Assembly (NCBI RefSeq): GCF_007860125.1
Contig: NZ_SJPW01000001.1
Location: 248,001 to 312,000, forward strand
Source of the DNA: Rubripirellula tenax
GTDB taxonomy: Bacteria; Planctomycetota; Planctomycetia; Pirellulales; Pirellulaceae
DNA length: 64,000 bases
Direction of reading: 5' to 3'
A program made the position numbers and the translations under genes. This document shows, piece by piece, positions 63,501-64,000 of the stretch. A model generated the notes under the pieces. It did no database searches and was not told the DNA's origin. It saw only the letters and a list, made by a program, of their open reading frames with translations. Numbering within the stretch: position 1 is the stretch's first letter; every line of letters starts with the position of its first letter.

Positions 63501-63707
63501 CGCCCCGATGGGCAAGAACGCGAAGTCTTACGCCGCCTGCTGAATGAGGAAGAAGCATTCTATTCAAAGAACGCAGAAGCCGCTAAGCAGATGCTGACGA
63601 TCGGCGAAAAGCCCTCACAAAGCGACGTCGATCCGACGCAATTGGCGGCAATGACCAACCTTTGCCAAGCCATCATGAACCTCGATGCAACCGTTTGGAA
63701 ACGATAA
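60543..63707 (+). CDS. PSD1/DUF1549-LamG-DUF1553 cytochrome protein
   Basis: 1054 residues from the ATG at 60543; the open frame upstream overlaps the divergent gene. Signal peptide near residues 1-20, then a cytochrome-type domain with CFFCH (38-42) in INFNRDIRPILSDKC. DUF1549 follows (HPIDRFVLAKLAESKLKPAP; VTLDLTGLPPTP), then a LamG-like insert around residues 410-640 (SIAHHTRGTDCGYNGWDLTI-type sandwich), then DUF1553 (DPNHPLTSRVAVNRLWGNFF; CKQIVLSSTYRQ). Such genes are paired with DUF1501 genes in planctomycetes, as here. Confidence 0.92.
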   Translation: MRFTRLLACLAILFPIAVADADDINFNRDIRPILSDKCFFCHGPDEADQESGLRLDSRDAAIDVIESGDLMERVASDDPDVLMPPPESNLALTDADREMLKRWIEAGAPYQGHWAFEPLPQSVAIPTVNDGDPNRHPIDRFVLAKLAESKLKPAPPADPLRWLRRVTLDLTGLPPTPTEITAFEAGIADLGDTMYAQTVDSLLQSPAFGEQMAVAWLDAARYADSYGYQSDKLNTQWPYRDWVVKALNDNLPYDDFLTWQLAGDLLENPTREQILATAFNRIHRLNNEGGAVFEEWRIENAADRVHTFGTAVLGLTMECCRCHDHKYDPIPMRDYYSLSSFFNSIDESGVYDRTEKVPCPSLLLPTPEQQTALDDTKRALTAAEESYRDEIDAAKTRFDAWKPTMPETIAIPDLRLALSFDRPYDNSIKEIYHPSESDRSWTAMPAQVEVNDIDVARLDPSSAADKGDATDTLPRRALKLDGERGITTKDIEPFDRWMSLSVVVTFRETKRVAARSLIAHHTRGTDCGYNGWDLTIEDGHLESRMARVWPGNAIAVRTVDPIPVDRWHQVAATYDGSSSAAGMSLYLNGKRLETEIVRDELKKSCNVLVDHGGQFVVGQRFRARGLDGGLIDDVRVYFRSLTHPELAQLATGIPGSVGFDYFVSAIDDEARGAMARLTDARKSFVMAEEEMIEVPIMREMDEPRETHVLARGEYNAPTSEKTRVERYALSAVPVEFPDDAPKNRLGLARWVTDPNHPLTSRVAVNRLWGNFFASPLVRTPENFGSQGDLPTHPELLDWLSRDFVDNGWDVKRLCKQIVLSSTYRQDSRADAATIAVDPTNALLARGPAYRLAAEQIRDVALSASGLLDSEPGGPPVSPYQPGGDLWKESNSMSPPYQQSVGRSLYRRSLYSVWKRTAPLPNMMAFDSTTREVCSVKRFRTNTPLQALVLLNDVQFVEAARVLAEQLMSIDDSDDRIENAFLRLAGRRPDGQEREVLRRLLNEEEAFYSKNAEAAKQMLTIGEKPSQSDVDPTQLAAMTNLCQAIMNLDATVWKR

Positions 63708-63718
63708 GAAACTCAACC

Positions 63719-64000
63719 ATGAATCCATTCAACCCTATCGCCGCCAACCGACGAGTGTTTCTTCGCAACAGCGCTTCCGCCGTGGGCGTCGCCGCGCTGA
63801 CGTCGATGCTGGACCGCGATGTTTCGGCCGACGAAGTCCCACGGACTCACTTCACGCCGAAGGCCAAGCGGATCATTTACTTGTTCCAGTCGGGCGGCCC
63901 GGCTCAACAGGACTTGTTCGACTACAAGCCGCTGCTTAACGAAAAGTATGGCGAAGAGCTGCCCGCCAGTGTTCGTGGCGAACAGCGGTTGACGGGAATG
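63719..64000 (+). CDS. DUF1501 protein, 3' end outside window
   Basis: Ninety-four residues are visible from the ATG 12 bases after the previous stop. A Tat-like signal (NRRVFLRNSASAVGVAALTS) precedes the DUF1501 start (RIIYLFQSGGPAQQDLFDYK). The frame is open to the window end. Twelve-base spacing to the PSD1 gene indicates one operon; the pair is a hallmark of planctomycetes. Confidence 0.92.
   Translation, partial: MNPFNPIAANRRVFLRNSASAVGVAALTSMLDRDVSADEVPRTHFTPKAKRIIYLFQSGGPAQQDLFDYKPLLNEKYGEELPASVRGEQRLTGM

Overview
The window looks like the chromosome of a marine-type planctomycete (Pirellulaceae / Rhodopirellula-like). Supporting families are a DUF1549/DUF1553 cytochrome protein followed by a DUF1501 protein, a formylglycine-type sulfatase, a PEP-CTERM protein, a Ser/Thr kinase with a membrane tail beside an ECF sigma factor, and many secreted low-complexity proteins. 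This assignment is inferred from gene families, not from a database search.

Layout. 1-4127: end of a three-gene, translationally coupled export operon (two HlyD-type adaptors and a PqqD-like/M50/HlyD membrane protein). 4201-9138: secreted proteins and an S1C protease. 9249-12272: divergent kinase and ECF sigma gene. 12458-14570: ABC-2 exporter. 14860-18044: sodium/solute symporter and sulfatase. 18083-18721: PEP-CTERM protein. 19422-24532: a 3' tRNA-Val(GAC) fragment with its terminator, then a compact minus-strand module (DUF1257, DUF2997, a Ycf46-like AAA ATPase, two membrane proteins and three unknown proteins), probably a remnant of a tRNA-targeted element.

24861-44650 is the most unusual part: an almost 20-kb integron-type cassette array. 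I count 36 full attC-like sites of about 85-100 bp, one collapsed site and one decayed site. They separate about 36 small cassettes, most with one short gene. The outer arms flanking each cassette are complementary (for example GTTCTGGC and GCCAGAAC around one cassette), as integron recombination predicts. Three near-identical attC sites travel on the low-coordinate side of three related non-coding cassettes, and most genes lie on the minus strand. The array therefore reads right to left, and attI/intI would be expected just beyond 44650. No integrase is visible there or elsewhere, so within this window it is an orphan (CALIN-like) array. Cargo includes a DUF2513 protein, a HAD-like phosphatase, a cupin, a DNA methyltransferase-like protein, a GNAT acetyltransferase, several NPY-motif membrane proteins and many small acidic unknowns. 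At least seven cassettes lack a convincing gene as cargo; four of these are copies of one ~375-bp element.

44964-64000 returns to core-like genes: nrfA and nrfH for nitrite reduction to ammonium, a 5'-truncated basic-secretory-protein-type peptidase, a MacAB-like exporter (adaptor, ATPase, two permeases), mfd, a secreted esterase-esterase-SMP-30 fusion, a secreted aromatic/glycine-rich protein, a PAS-AraC regulator, and a PSD1/DUF1501 pair cut by the window end. Intergenic spaces carry a four-copy palindromic repeat family, one REP-like inverted repeat and one MITE-like nested inverted repeat.
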